This document shows, piece by piece, positions 1-8,263 of a DNA stretch of 32,760 nt. The notes below the pieces were generated by a model. The model did no database searches, was not told where the DNA came from, and was given only the letters and a program-made list of their open reading frames with translations. The number at the start of each line of letters is the position of its first letter. Within the stretch, counting starts at the first letter, position 1. Source of the DNA: a virus; IMG/VR virus record IMGVR_UViG_3300042549_007263, positions 1 to 32,760 of that record, one strand, 5' to 3'. A program made the translations under genes and the position numbers.

Positions 1-236
1 TATAATAGGTCTACCGCACGTTTCATGGCTATGTAGGACTTACCTACACCTGCTGGACCGAAACATAATGTAATTTGATTTTCTCCAAGAATATTCCAAT
101 AGGTTTCTTGGTTTTTGGTTAAGAACTTTTCTTTAGGACGTTTGACGATTTGTCTTATCCTATCCTTATGTGATATTTTTTTCTCTTCTACTAATACGGG
201 TGGTTGGATTGTTTTGGTTCTAGTTTTATATGCCAA
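1..236 (-). CDS. phoH: PhoH-like P-loop ATPase (N-terminal part; runs off the window edge)
   Basis: The minus strand is open from about 236 to the window edge and reads LTKNQETYWNIL, then a Walker A motif GPAGVGKSY, then IAMKRAVDLL. This is the N-terminal signature of phage PhoH-like ATPases, which are common in T4-like and marine phages; their role is unsettled (an RNA helicase/RNase-linked function has been proposed). The ORF track begins right after the TAA of the ParB-like gene, in the same frame, with no ATG or GTG before the Walker motif. The most plausible start is the TTG at 236-234, but ATT at 239 or coupling to the upstream stop cannot be excluded. About 78 codons are visible and the rest lies outside. 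The family call is firm; the start is not. Confidence 0.88.
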   Translation of the reverse strand, partial: MAYKTRTKTIQPPVLVEEKKISHKDRIRQIVKRPKEKFLTKNQETYWNILGENQITLCFGPAGVGKSYIAMKRAVDLL

Positions 237-260
237 AATTGTTAGTTTTAAAAGTTCTGT

Positions 261-668
261 TTATTGTTTAATATGTTTAAAAACTCTTCTGATATTATCA
301 GGTAAAGAATTAATTGGTATTAATTTACATTTAATGGTATCTAATCCTCGTCTTATTGCTTTTTGAGCCCTATGATGTCCATCTATAATTGAAAGAATAT
401 TACCCTCATCATTAACAAATATCAATATGGGATATTGTAAGTCTGCCATATCTATTTTTTGTACCTCACTATTATCGTGATCCCATGTTAATAACATATG
501 TTTTAACCTTTCTACTGAAATTTGTCTAACTGGAATATGGTCTGTGGCAATTAATAAATCCATAAGGGTTATTTTATCCCCTTCTTCGTTTTGCCAAGAT
601 GTATCATGAAGTCCCTCATTAAGACCCATTACCTTCTTTATACGTGATATGTTTTCTTGTAAATTCAT
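261..668 (-). CDS. ParB/Srx-fold nuclease-like protein
   Basis: This 135-residue protein has a core around residues 78-118 (YPILIF, then IDGHHRAQKA, then IKCKLIPI). That pattern fits the ParB N-terminal/sulfiredoxin-fold domain, in which a G-H-x-R-type motif binds nucleotide or acts as a nuclease. No helix-turn-helix DNA-binding domain follows, so it is not a full chromosome-partition ParB. The N-terminus carries LQENISRIKKVM, which recurs at the C-termini of two other proteins here. A TATTTATA element lies on the minus strand four bases before the ATG (673-680), so this gene may head its own transcript with phoH. Phage proteins with this domain include nucleases and modification proteins; the activity here is unknown. 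Confidence 0.6.
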   Translation of the reverse strand: MNLQENISRIKKVMGLNEGLHDTSWQNEEGDKITLMDLLIATDHIPVRQISVERLKHMLLTWDHDNSEVQKIDMADLQYPILIFVNDEGNILSIIDGHHRAQKAIRRGLDTIKCKLIPINSLPDNIRRVFKHIKQ

Positions 669-670
669 AT

Positions 671-682
671 CATATAAATATC
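671..682 (-). promoter_or_regulatory. TATTTATA element upstream of the ParB-like gene
   Basis: Read on the minus strand this is GATATTTATATG, with the TATTTATA core at 673-680 ending four bases before the ATG at 668. It matches elements before many other genes here and sits in the 15-base gap after dut. It is a candidate phage promoter by recurrence only. Confidence 0.5.
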
Positions 683-683
683 T

Positions 684-1316
684 CTATTTTCCCGTAGATC
701 CAAATCCACCAGACCCTCTTTCGGTATCAGATAATTCAGGAACTTCTGTCATATATATGGTAGGATAAGGTAATATGACAATCTGAGCACCTCTTTCACC
801 CACTTTGTATTTTACTGAGTCTAAACCTTGAGTTTTCTTAAATGTTGCTTGTAATTCACCTCTATATCCACTATCAATTACACCCACACAATTTGATAAT
901 ATTAAATCTTGATTTCTAACTGATGAACGTGGGAATATTAATCCTACATAACCTTTAGGAATTTCCATTGCGATACCAAAACCGTATGATACACTAAATG
1001 ATGTGTTTTCAATTTCTTTTGTAATTGTTAAATCCATACCAGCATCACCAACTTTTGAATATGATGGGATTACCGCATTTGGATCTAATTTTTTAACTTT
1101 AACTAAAACACCACCACCCGTCATCGTTGGTTGAGTGTTAATTATATTTTCTTCAGTAATAGGTTGAATTGGTTGTAATTCTTCTTGTAATTTTGTCAAC
1201 AATTCATTTAACTCCGACATGAAATTTAAATCTAAATCATCTTCATTATCGGTTCCGATTGTTTTTTCAAAATCTTCTAATTTTTTTAAATATTCTTCAG
1301 CTTCTTTTTGGTCCAT
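684..1316 (-). CDS. dut: dUTPase (dUTP diphosphatase, trimeric type)
   Basis: This enzyme hydrolyses dUTP to dUMP and pyrophosphate, keeping uracil out of phage DNA and supplying dTMP precursors. All five conserved motifs of trimeric dUTPases are present: AGMDLT (residues 92-97), PRSS (129-132), GVIDSGYRGEL (145-155), GERGAQIVI (173-181) and the C-terminal phosphate-binding arm RGSGGFGSTGK (200-210). At 210 residues it is longer than the usual 140-150. The extra roughly 65 residues are an acidic, Leu/Glu-rich N-terminal extension that looks helical and may add an oligomerisation or partner-binding segment. The next gene upstream on this strand (1318-1533) ends one base before this ATG, so the two are probably translationally coupled. 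Confidence 0.95.
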   Translation of the reverse strand: MDQKEAEEYLKKLEDFEKTIGTDNEDDLDLNFMSELNELLTKLQEELQPIQPITEENIINTQPTMTGGGVLVKVKKLDPNAVIPSYSKVGDAGMDLTITKEIENTSFSVSYGFGIAMEIPKGYVGLIFPRSSVRNQDLILSNCVGVIDSGYRGELQATFKKTQGLDSVKYKVGERGAQIVILPYPTIYMTEVPELSDTERGSGGFGSTGK

Positions 1317-1317
1317 T

Positions 1318-1533
1318 TTATTTATTTTTCTTTTCTTCTAACCATTTATCTAACGCCTTAATTCTTTGTTTAAGGTTGTCATCTTGTGGACGTAAACATA
1401 TCTCTACAAATAAATCGGTAATTCTAACCAACTCTTCAAGAGTAACAGAAACACCAACTGATGTTACATATTCTAACGCCATTTTACTTTGTGATTGACG
1501 CATGATTTGTATTTCACGACTATAAAATTCCAT
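1318..1533 (-). CDS. small protein of unknown function
   Basis: This 71-residue, highly charged and probably all-helical protein has no recognisable motif (central segment VTLEELVRITDLFVEICL, C-terminus rich in Lys and Glu). It lies between the 78-residue gene upstream and dut downstream, separated from dut by one base. The tight packing and matching codon use support a real gene. No function is assigned. Confidence 0.6.
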   Translation of the reverse strand: MEFYSREIQIMRQSQSKMALEYVTSVGVSVTLEELVRITDLFVEICLRPQDDNLKQRIKALDKWLEEKKNK

Positions 1534-1553
1534 ATCAGTTGGTGTTTAAATTG

Positions 1554-1790
1554 TTATTTTGATTTGTAATACTCAGGAGTGTTCTTCGAATCGATGATAC
1601 ATTCAATTGCCATTTTTGCAACCGAAATGCTTTCGCTTGAACGAGTATCTCCAGCTCTGTATTTTGATGCAACAATAGTTGCCTCTTCTACTGATTCTGC
1701 TTCGATAATATATTTGTACTTCTTAGTACGAGGGTTTCCCTCTCTGTCCATTTGTTCGGTCTCATAACCGATTGTAACTAAATAATGCAT
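1554..1790 (-). CDS. small protein, possibly DUF4494-like
   Basis: This 78-residue protein starts with two predicted strands (HYLVTIGYETEQ, then KKYKYIIEAESVEEATIVASKY), a short helix and a last strand. The order 'strand, charged turn, strand, ESVEEA helix' resembles the N-terminus of Bacteroidetes DUF4494 proteins, which would fit a Bacteroidetes host. The resemblance is from memory and weak. The gene sits 20 bases upstream of the 71-residue gene and 6 bases downstream of the glycosyltransferase stop, in an unbroken minus-strand run. Confidence 0.55.
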   Translation of the reverse strand: MHYLVTIGYETEQMDREGNPRTKKYKYIIEAESVEEATIVASKYRAGDTRSSESISVAKMAIECIIDSKNTPEYYKSK

Positions 1791-1796
1791 GTTGTT

Positions 1797-3017
1797 TTAT
1801 TTTATTATTGATTTAAAAAATTCTACTCTATCTTTACATACTTTTTTTAATGAGTATGTGTCTTTAACTGTTTCATATAAACGATTACCTAAGTCTTCAA
1901 TCATATTAGGATTCTCAACTAAACGTTTCATATGTTTTGCCCAATCTTTATGGTTCTTCTTAGATCCTACTAATAATGCGTTTCCTTTATTGTTGAACTT
2001 ACCTTCATCAACTGCAGAAATTAAATCGATTGTAAATGGATCAACATCACTTGCAATAATTGCCTTCTTAAAGAATCCCGCTTCAATTACTTTTAATTGT
2101 GATTTGTTTGCGTTAAATACGGACTCAACTAATGGTGCTAATGAAACGTCAAACGTGTTGTAGTTTGTTGCATAACTATTAATATCTTTTGTCCATCTTC
2201 TTCTATATGGTTCATTTATGTCGTTATAATCTCCTTGGGTAAATGTTCCTAAGTAAGATTTATATTCAGGACTTAATACTTTAAAATTATCTGTGAAAAA
2301 TCCTTCGTATTTATACCAAACAGTTTCCATTGGTTGAATCGGTCTTTGTTCTTGTTTACCATTTTGATCAATAACAGTAACACTACCTCTTGTATCAAAT
2401 CCACACAAAACAAATTGAACTTTTTCTTTAAATGAATTATAAGTTGTAGATATACCATTTGACATTAATTCTAAATCATGTAAATGTGAAGATCCTCCTA
2501 ACCAACCAAATCTTATTTTGTCTGACTTAACAGATTTATTTTGAAATTGAGGTTCATCTTCATTTACCGCATTTGGAAAAATAACAACGTTATTAATTTT
2601 TAATTTATCCTTAATTGTTTGTGCAAATATTGAAGTGGTGGTTGTGACATAATCAACGGTCTTTAACATGTCGACTTTCATCTCACCAATTTTATTCATT
2701 TTAATTGCATGATACATTGGATGTCTTTGATCAACAAACCATAAATCATCAATATCCATTACGGTTATAATACCTTTTGATTTTAACCATTTAATTCTAT
2801 TAATGTTATGTTCGTGATTTGTTTGATGAATAAAAGTATGAAAAACTACAATATCGTAGTTTAAAAAATAATCATCTCTATCTTCCGCATTGTACGAAAT
2901 ATCTACGTGAATATCTTCCGAGTGTTTATCTGAAATGAACACAAATGGATCCATTACTCTAAACTTACCTACACCATGTTTATCCGATGGGATTGCTAAA
3001 ATTCTAATTTTTGACAT
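1797..3017 (-). CDS. glycosyltransferase, group 1 (GT4-like, GT-B fold)
   Basis: This 406-residue protein has two Rossmann-like halves typical of GT-B enzymes. The N-terminal half includes DIVVFHTF and GIITVMDIDDLWF (about residues 54-94). The C-terminal half starts near KIRFGWLGGSSH and ends with APLVESVFNANKSQLKVIEAGF, which corresponds to the nucleotide-sugar-binding EX7E-type region of group 1 enzymes; helices follow (LVENPNMIEDLGNRLYETV). No membrane segment is seen. It probably transfers a sugar from a nucleotide donor; the acceptor is unknown (phage DNA, a virion protein or host glycan are all possible). It is one of two glycosyltransferases in the window. Family confidence is good; substrate is unassigned. 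Confidence 0.8.
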   Translation of the reverse strand: MSKIRILAIPSDKHGVGKFRVMDPFVFISDKHSEDIHVDISYNAEDRDDYFLNYDIVVFHTFIHQTNHEHNINRIKWLKSKGIITVMDIDDLWFVDQRHPMYHAIKMNKIGEMKVDMLKTVDYVTTTTSIFAQTIKDKLKINNVVIFPNAVNEDEPQFQNKSVKSDKIRFGWLGGSSHLHDLELMSNGISTTYNSFKEKVQFVLCGFDTRGSVTVIDQNGKQEQRPIQPMETVWYKYEGFFTDNFKVLSPEYKSYLGTFTQGDYNDINEPYRRRWTKDINSYATNYNTFDVSLAPLVESVFNANKSQLKVIEAGFFKKAIIASDVDPFTIDLISAVDEGKFNNKGNALLVGSKKNHKDWAKHMKRLVENPNMIEDLGNRLYETVKDTYSLKKVCKDRVEFFKSIIK

Positions 3018-3069
3018 TTAAATTAACTTATATGTCTAAAATATAACTAAAAAATTTGAGAAAACAAAA

Positions 3070-3651
3070 TTACTTCGCTTTATTTACACCTGTAATTTTA
3101 CCCTTAAAAATAGAATCTCCCACCTTTAATACTAAATTCTCATTAATAGATGATGTTGTAGATGCACTAAGGATTTGATTTAATTTTTCATCCATTACTT
3201 TACGAACTGTGTTTTCAATAAGAACGGCAATTGCGTTCATATCAATATTACTACCAGACGATTGTCTTTGTTGTGGTTGTGATTTTTTTGATGAAACTCC
3301 CTCTTGTTCCATTAAACGTTTTGCGCCTTTAACAAAGTCCATATCTAAAGTTTCGTTTAAAGATATAGATTGCATTTGTTCTATTGGGTGGTCGATCATC
3401 GCTTGTTTAATTGCAGGAGATAATTTTGAGTTCATTATTTTATCGACATTCATATTACCACCGACAGGTCTTGTATTAGTTTGTTGTGGAAGTTGTGATT
3501 CCATCAATTCAGATGGGTCAGATAATAACATTTCACTATTAACATGACCTCTTTCGAAGTTTCCTCCATCTACTTTATTCATTACTTTCTTAGCTTGAAC
3601 TAATTTTTTCATTAAATCGTTTTGTGATATTGCTCCTTGACCTTGTGACAT
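3070..3651 (-). CDS. unknown protein, likely virion-associated
   Basis: This 193-residue protein has a Lys-rich helical N-terminus, a low-complexity Gln/Ser stretch (about residues 120-133), a predicted helix AIAVLIENTVRKVMDEKLNQIL and a beta C-terminus ending LVLKVGDSIFKGKITGV. I do not recognise a family. It lies in a run of five minus-strand genes with disordered, repetitive or Lys-rich sequence, the composition often seen in minor virion or scaffold proteins; that role is inference. A TATTTAAT variant of the recurrent element lies at 3655-3662, three bases before the ATG. Confidence 0.6.
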   Translation of the reverse strand: MSQGQGAISQNDLMKKLVQAKKVMNKVDGGNFERGHVNSEMLLSDPSELMESQLPQQTNTRPVGGNMNVDKIMNSKLSPAIKQAMIDHPIEQMQSISLNETLDMDFVKGAKRLMEQEGVSSKKSQPQQRQSSGSNIDMNAIAVLIENTVRKVMDEKLNQILSASTTSSINENLVLKVGDSIFKGKITGVNKAK

Positions 3652-3684
3652 ACTATTAAATATTTTATACTATAATATACTTTT

Positions 3685-4431
3685 TTAAGAAAACATTAAA
3701 TGCTTAATCTTTTTAATACTTTCCTGTAAATTTTTATTTTCCTCATCTTCCTCAGGATTTGGTTCTGGTTTTTCTGCTGACTTTGGTTGAGGTAATTCTT
3801 TTGGTTTTTCTAAGTCAGGTTCAACCCCCGTTGGTTCAGAAGGTTTTGGTTCTTCTTTTGGTGGAGTTACTAACTTCTCAGGTTTTGTTTTAGGTTTTGG
3901 TTGTGGTAATTCTGTCGTCTTCGGTTCTTGCGGAGCAACAGGTTCAACTTTTGGAGTTGGTTCTATTGGAGTAGTCACCGAAGGTTTTGATTTTAAAATT
4001 CTTGGTTTTTTAACTTCAGGTTTGTTAGTCCAATCTGTCGTCACATATGTTACTGTCATAGACTTATCATCACCTTCTTTATAATCAGGTCTTTTTTGAT
4101 CGAACTTTTCATCACTTACTTTTAAATTACCCATACGACTAACCATAAAAGTTCTCCATCCTGTTTTATCAAATCCTTTTTTAGAAACCGATGGTGGTTG
4201 AACATATGCACGAACAACTAAATTACCTCTTTTACTTAAACCTAACGCCACCGCTTCAGCATCAATTCTATTACCTTGTTTTACACTATCCTTTGCAGGT
4301 TTTTTAGGTCCTGTATAGAAAAAAGAAATCTTATTCCTATTTTTGATTGCATCAACTATAGGTTTAGTTTTTGATGTCTTTAAAATATTTTGTTCTTCAA
4401 GTATATCGAAGATTGTGTTAATAAAACTCAT
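3685..4431 (-). CDS. WYL-like domain protein with Pro/Lys-rich tail
   Basis: This is a 248-residue protein. Residues about 24-120 (NRNKISFFYTGP, then RIDAEAVALGLSKRGNLVVRAYV, then GWRTFMVSRMGNLKV) have the strand order of a WYL domain, a small beta fold that senses nucleotides or other ligands in bacterial regulators and defence proteins. There is no helix-turn-helix. Residues about 130-232 are a disordered Pro/Lys/Glu-rich tail. The last residues, LQESIKKIKHLM, match the terminal motif found in the ParB-like protein and in 5125-5616. The ATG overlaps the stop of the upstream repeat protein by one base. The domain call is from pattern recognition only. Confidence 0.5.
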   Translation of the reverse strand: MSFINTIFDILEEQNILKTSKTKPIVDAIKNRNKISFFYTGPKKPAKDSVKQGNRIDAEAVALGLSKRGNLVVRAYVQPPSVSKKGFDKTGWRTFMVSRMGNLKVSDEKFDQKRPDYKEGDDKSMTVTYVTTDWTNKPEVKKPRILKSKPSVTTPIEPTPKVEPVAPQEPKTTELPQPKPKTKPEKLVTPPKEEPKPSEPTGVEPDLEKPKELPQPKSAEKPEPNPEEDEENKNLQESIKKIKHLMFS

Positions 4432-5123
4432 TATGTTGTTGGGTGTCTATTATATTCTTTTTTAGCTCCGTAAGTATTTTTTACGACGTTTTCAGTTCTT
4501 CTAAGTATATCTGTTTTAGAACCAACGGTTCCATTTTCATCTTTAGGTCCTTTACCATTTTCATCACCGTCAGAAATGGCGTCTGGATTTGAACTATTAT
4601 ATTGATTTCTCTTATTAAATTTATTTTTAACTAAATTCTCAGTTCTTTTTAATACGTCAGTTCTTGTCCCAACTTCGCCAGTTTCACCTAACTGTCCTTT
4701 ACCTAATTCATCACCATTAGAAATCGCATTAGGATTATTAACACCATATTGATTATTTCTACCATACGTGTTTTTACTAATTAATAAATTTCTATTTGCA
4801 ATATCTACAGATGTTCCTATTGCAACATTATCATCTTTTTGACCTCTACCTTTTTCATCTCCGTCAGCTAATGCATTTGGATTTGTTAAACTGTATTGAT
4901 TGTTTTCGTTATAAGTGTTTCTACCTAAACTTGAAATTCTATTTTGTATATCGGTTGATGACCCAACTTTACCATCGTCACCTATTTGACCTTTACCTTT
5001 TTCATCACCATCAGATAATGAATTTATATTTCTACTATTGTATAGATTTTTTTCGTTATAAGAATTTCTCGTAATAGATTCTTTTCTAAATTGTTCTGAT
5101 ATTTGATCTAATTTTGTTGCCAT
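4431..5123 (-). CDS. tandem 49-residue repeat protein
   Basis: This 230-residue protein is built almost entirely from four tandem units of exactly 49 residues (19-67, 68-116, 117-165, 166-214) and a fifth partial unit. Each unit reads (R/K)N-x-(Y/F), then N-P-(N/D)-A, then the hallmark (D/N)GDE-x-GKG or close variant, then VG-x-x-x-DI-x-x-R. The repeats have diverged, so this is an old, maintained array rather than recent slippage. The GDE/GKG core is rich in Asp and Gly and might bind metal, but this is untested. Function unknown; the neighbours suggest a structural or assembly role. It overlaps the next gene by one base (TAATG). Confidence 0.7.
   Translation of the reverse strand: MATKLDQISEQFRKESITRNSYNEKNLYNSRNINSLSDGDEKGKGQIGDDGKVGSSTDIQNRISSLGRNTYNENNQYSLTNPNALADGDEKGRGQKDDNVAIGTSVDIANRNLLISKNTYGRNNQYGVNNPNAISNGDELGKGQLGETGEVGTRTDVLKRTENLVKNKFNKRNQYNSSNPDAISDGDENGKGPKDENGTVGSKTDILRRTENVVKNTYGAKKEYNRHPTT
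4482..5069 (-). repeat. four tandem 147-bp coding repeats (49 residues each)
   Basis: Four in-frame units of 147 bp were counted from the translation, with a partial fifth running to the gene end. The units are diverged at DNA level and keep the N-P-N-A and DGDE-x-GKG positions. Confidence 0.8.
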
Positions 5124-5124
5124 A

Positions 5125-5616
5125 TTATAACATTAATTTTTTTATTCTATTAACCTGTTCAAATAACCCCGTTAATTTTATTGATGATATTGAATTCTTT
5201 TCTGAGTTAGTATTAAATTTAAATGAAGGTAACCAACTTGATTTTTTTGTGTGTTTCTTCAAAAAACTATTTTTTCTTTCTCCTGTGGTACTCGAAATAT
5301 CATCAGCTTGTTTTCTACCTTCTTTTCTATTTTGAATAAGATCTCTTTCACCTTTAAGATATTGTTTTGACCAAGTATCCATTAAATCTCCGCCAGCCAA
5401 GTCATACCTAACTCTATCGGCGACTTTATCCATACCTTGTAAGTCATGAATAATTCGTTTAAGTTGACCGTATTTTACTTTTTTATCTGTTAAAAGTTTT
5501 TTTGCTCTCATTACTCCATGCACATTTTGACCGTTAAGACCTGTAATCGTATGATTGATCTTATCTAATATGTTTTGAGGAATATCAAAAATTCTTTTTT
5601 TTAACTCGTTATTCAT
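5125..5616 (-). CDS. unknown protein with C-terminal LxE/RIK motif
   Basis: This 163-residue basic protein is helical in its first half (GQNVHGVMRAKKLL, then KVKYGQLKRIIHDLQGMDKVADRVRYDLAGGDLMDTW). A disordered Lys/Ser segment follows (about 110-145) and it ends TGLFEQVNRIKKLML, matching the short terminal motif of two other proteins here. The ATG overlaps the end of the 5609-6361 gene (ATGAATAA), so the two are coupled. The family is not recognised. The disordered basic region and cluster position suggest a virion-associated protein, by inference. Confidence 0.6.
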   Translation of the reverse strand: MNNELKKRIFDIPQNILDKINHTITGLNGQNVHGVMRAKKLLTDKKVKYGQLKRIIHDLQGMDKVADRVRYDLAGGDLMDTWSKQYLKGERDLIQNRKEGRKQADDISSTTGERKNSFLKKHTKKSSWLPSFKFNTNSEKNSISSIKLTGLFEQVNRIKKLML

Positions 5617-6361
5617 TATCGTCTTTAAGTCCTTTCAAAATATGGTCGGGTTTAAGACCATAAGTTTTCATACTATTTTTAAGTGATTTTATTTGTTTTG
5701 CAACTATTGGGTTGATTTCAACCTCTTCTACTTCCTCTTCTTTTGGTAATACATCATTATCTTTTCCTTTTTGTTTTAAAAGATTATCTATGTATTCTTC
5801 CATGAATTTTTTAGGATTTTCAACTAATCTAACCTTGTCTTCAGGTAAACTTGGATCATATCCCATTTGTCCTAATCTATCTTCTAATTCCTTCGGATCA
5901 GTTACACCTAACTCAATAAATTTCTTTTTAGCTTCTTCATAACTAGCATCATTCATAATTGTATCATCAGCACCCAATGCTTTACTCATATCAGATTCAC
6001 CCCAATATCTTCTATAACCCATACCTAATCTTGGTGATATTGAAGATTGACCCGCTCCCGTTAATGCAAATTCGTCACTTGTAGAATTTGATGTTGTTCC
6101 TTTTGAATTAAGATTTGCTGGTTTTTTACCTTTTGCAAAATTACCTGCAGCATCTACGATTTCACCCACCTCTTCCTCTTTCTCTACTTTATCAGGGATT
6201 TCATCATAATCTGTTTTATCGGAGAACTCCTTAGCCCATTTGGACCATTTCTTCTTTTCTTTTTTGGGTTTACCCTTCTCATTCGCCTTAGCGTAGAAGA
6301 ATCTTTGTTGTGCTTTTGAAGCAAATTTCTCCTCAATTACCTGTTTTATAAAATTATTCAT
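5609..6361 (-). CDS. unknown protein with SKAQQRFFYA N-terminal motif
   Basis: This 250-residue protein begins with a short helix, then SKAQQRFFYAKANEKGK, a motif familiar from small phage DUF3008-like proteins. A Lys/Trp-rich stretch, an acidic linker and a helical C-terminal half follow (AKKKFIELGVTDPKELEDRL, KKFMEEYIDNLLKQ). It is the first gene of the leftward cluster and faces the fibre operon. A TATTTATA element on the minus strand (6377-6384) lies 15 bases before the ATG. Role unknown; a minor head or tail protein is possible. Confidence 0.6.
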   Translation of the reverse strand: MNNFIKQVIEEKFASKAQQRFFYAKANEKGKPKKEKKKWSKWAKEFSDKTDYDEIPDKVEKEEEVGEIVDAAGNFAKGKKPANLNSKGTTSNSTSDEFALTGAGQSSISPRLGMGYRRYWGESDMSKALGADDTIMNDASYEEAKKKFIELGVTDPKELEDRLGQMGYDPSLPEDKVRLVENPKKFMEEYIDNLLKQKGKDNDVLPKEEEVEEVEINPIVAKQIKSLKNSMKTYGLKPDHILKGLKDDNE

Positions 6362-6374
6362 CTAAATAGACTTT

Positions 6375-6386
6375 TATATAAATATC
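6375..6386 (-). promoter_or_regulatory. TATTTATA element, leftward cluster
   Basis: On the minus strand this reads GATATTTATATA (core 6377-6384), 15 bases before the ATG at 6361. It forms a divergent pair with the plus-strand copy at 6400-6409. Confidence 0.5.
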
Positions 6387-6399
6387 AAATGTTATGAAA

Positions 6400-6409
6400 G
6401 ATATTTATA
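6400..6409 (+). promoter_or_regulatory. TATTTATA element, fibre cluster
   Basis: GATATTTATA ends five bases before the ATG at 6415. It overlaps the first codons of the longer possible reading frame that starts at 6394, which is why I prefer the 6415 start. Confidence 0.5.
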
Positions 6410-6414
6410 TTATA

Positions 6415-8247
6415 ATGAATAGACAGAATATTTTAAACTATTATGGATCTAAATTGGATTTGAAGTTAGATTCATCGGAACTTTATGACTATCAATTAAC
6501 CACAAATGAGGTTGATTATGATACGGATGTGTTAGATTTATCTACCCCAATCACATATAGTGCTCTTACAATTGACTCAAGTTGTTTAACAACAAATTTA
6601 AATAATCAAAAACCATGGGTTGTTCCGGTTGATAGTCGTTACACAGGGGATACTTGTGATTTTACGGTTAGGAGAAGAACAGAAAAGGGTTGGACCTTAG
6701 ATTTTATCTTTAATAGAGATGAGGTTAATTGGTCAGGAGGAACGGTATTTTATTACATCGGAGTTGATGGAGATAATATCTATACAAATTATTTAGATAA
6801 TAATTTATCATTTCAATTTACAAATGATGGTAGGGTAAAATGGGTTGCTTATCACTATTCAGGATATTGTGCAGTAACAGGATACACGGAAACACATAGT
6901 CTTTTAAATGGACAAACACCTGTATTATGTGTTACGGGAGATACAAGTGATTTTAATTTAACAATAGTTTTCAATAGATATAGAGAGTTAATAGGTTGTG
7001 ATTTAGATAATGTAGGAGGATTTAATGATCTAATACCAGGACCACATGCGGTTCCATATACAGTCGATCCAACAGGATATACTGCGGTTACTTCAACTCA
7101 AATCGTAACGGGATACACAATTACAAATACACTTGAAGATTGGGTTACGGGTGGAACAATAACAACTGAATATGTGGAGGAATTAAATAGAAAATGGTCG
7201 AACGAAAGAGATAAGAGATTAGGGGATTTGAAATTCTATCTAAATGGTAATTTAATTCATACTGAAACTAATTGGGAAGAAATTATCCCATCTTATAGAG
7301 ATAATCAAACAATTATACAATCTTGGGGTGGAGGATATAACTACACTTATTTTGGAAATACATCAAAAACATGTGGGTTCAATATTAAATCGGCTTTATA
7401 TTATGAAGAACCATTAGATTTTGTTCATGTTAAACATAACTTTAGAACAAGATTAAATGACTTTGATTTTGAAATATGTAATGCACCTTGTGTGGATGAC
7501 GTATATCAATACGTTCCACCGACCGCGACTCCAACACCAACGCCAAGTCCAACTCCGGTTCCAACATCGACACCAACAAGTGTACCGACGGTTACGCCCA
7601 CACCGACAGGACAACCTACGAATACACCAACCCCATTACCGGCAACGGTTACACCAACACCTGGCCCAACATCAACACCGTTTATAACACCAACACCATA
7701 TCCATTTACAACACCTCTACCAAGTGGATTTACATTTGATGCTGACTATATAATCGTTTCATACGCATTTACTGATGGATCCGATTTAGATACAAGAACA
7801 AGAATTAGTAGTCCAAATATCGGTCAAAATAGTGCACAAACATATCTTGGTTGGTGTAGATCAGAATTGTTTCCCGATAATGAAGGAACACCAATATTAA
7901 CTTGGAGTGGTGATAATACGGGACAAGGTTTTGAATCTGTGTTTGTCAATTTAATTAGATTTAAAGAATTATATCCATCTGAGACATCACTTACAATTGA
8001 AATGAGTGCAATGTGGTACGGTACTCTTGGAAGTAATCCTGTTATTATGGATGTAATGATGTATAAAGGTGGTACAATATCATTGGTTCAAGAGGCGTAT
8101 ATGTTTGCAAATGATGGTTATAGTGGAATTTATGGAGTTGCCTCAACGGGTACAACTATTACAACACAATCTCAAGAATGTTTTAGTCAAGAACTTGTTG
8201 CGAAATTACAATATAATTTAACAACATATAACGGACAATTCATATAA
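6415..8247 (+). CDS. tail fibre/adhesin A: beta-rich domains joined by a Pro-Thr linker
   Basis: This roughly 610-residue protein has three parts. The N-terminal half is rich in beta strands ([14 protein letters not shown], then [14 protein letters not shown]) and resembles a concanavalin/LamG-type sugar-binding sandwich. A Pro-Thr linker (nt about 7514-7725) follows, then a C-terminal domain of about 170 residues. Such proteins usually form host-binding fibres or baseplate appendages. An ATG also occurs at 6394 (seven codons longer), but the TATTTATA element overlaps that extension, so 6415 is the better start. It heads a five-gene fibre cluster; the next gene starts 16 bases after its stop. 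No signal peptide or catalytic motif was seen. Confidence 0.75.
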   Translation: MNRQNILNYYGSKLDLKLDSSELYDYQLTTNEVDYDTDVLDLSTPITYSALTIDSSCLTTNLNNQKPWVVPVDSRYTGDTCDFTVRRRTEKGWTLDFIFNRDEVNWSGGTVFYYIGVDGDNIYTNYLDNNLSFQFTNDGRVKWVAYHYSGYCAVTGYTETHSLLNGQTPVLCVTGDTSDFNLTIVFNRYRELIGCDLDNVGGFNDLIPGPHAVPYTVDPTGYTAVTSTQIVTGYTITNTLEDWVTGGTITTEYVEELNRKWSNERDKRLGDLKFYLNGNLIHTETNWEEIIPSYRDNQTIIQSWGGGYNYTYFGNTSKTCGFNIKSALYYEEPLDFVHVKHNFRTRLNDFDFEICNAPCVDDVYQYVPPTATPTPTPSPTPVPTSTPTSVPTVTPTPTGQPTNTPTPLPATVTPTPGPTSTPFITPTPYPFTTPLPSGFTFDADYIIVSYAFTDGSDLDTRTRISSPNIGQNSAQTYLGWCRSELFPDNEGTPILTWSGDNTGQGFESVFVNLIRFKELYPSETSLTIEMSAMWYGTLGSNPVIMDVMMYKGGTISLVQEAYMFANDGYSGIYGVASTGTTITTQSQECFSQELVAKLQYNLTTYNGQFI

Positions 8248-8263
8248 ACAAAATATTTAAGGT

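Noticed and set aside
6394-6414. Earlier fibre A start at 6394
   Set aside because: The seven extra codons coincide with the TATTTATA element; 6415 gives the same spacing as other genes.
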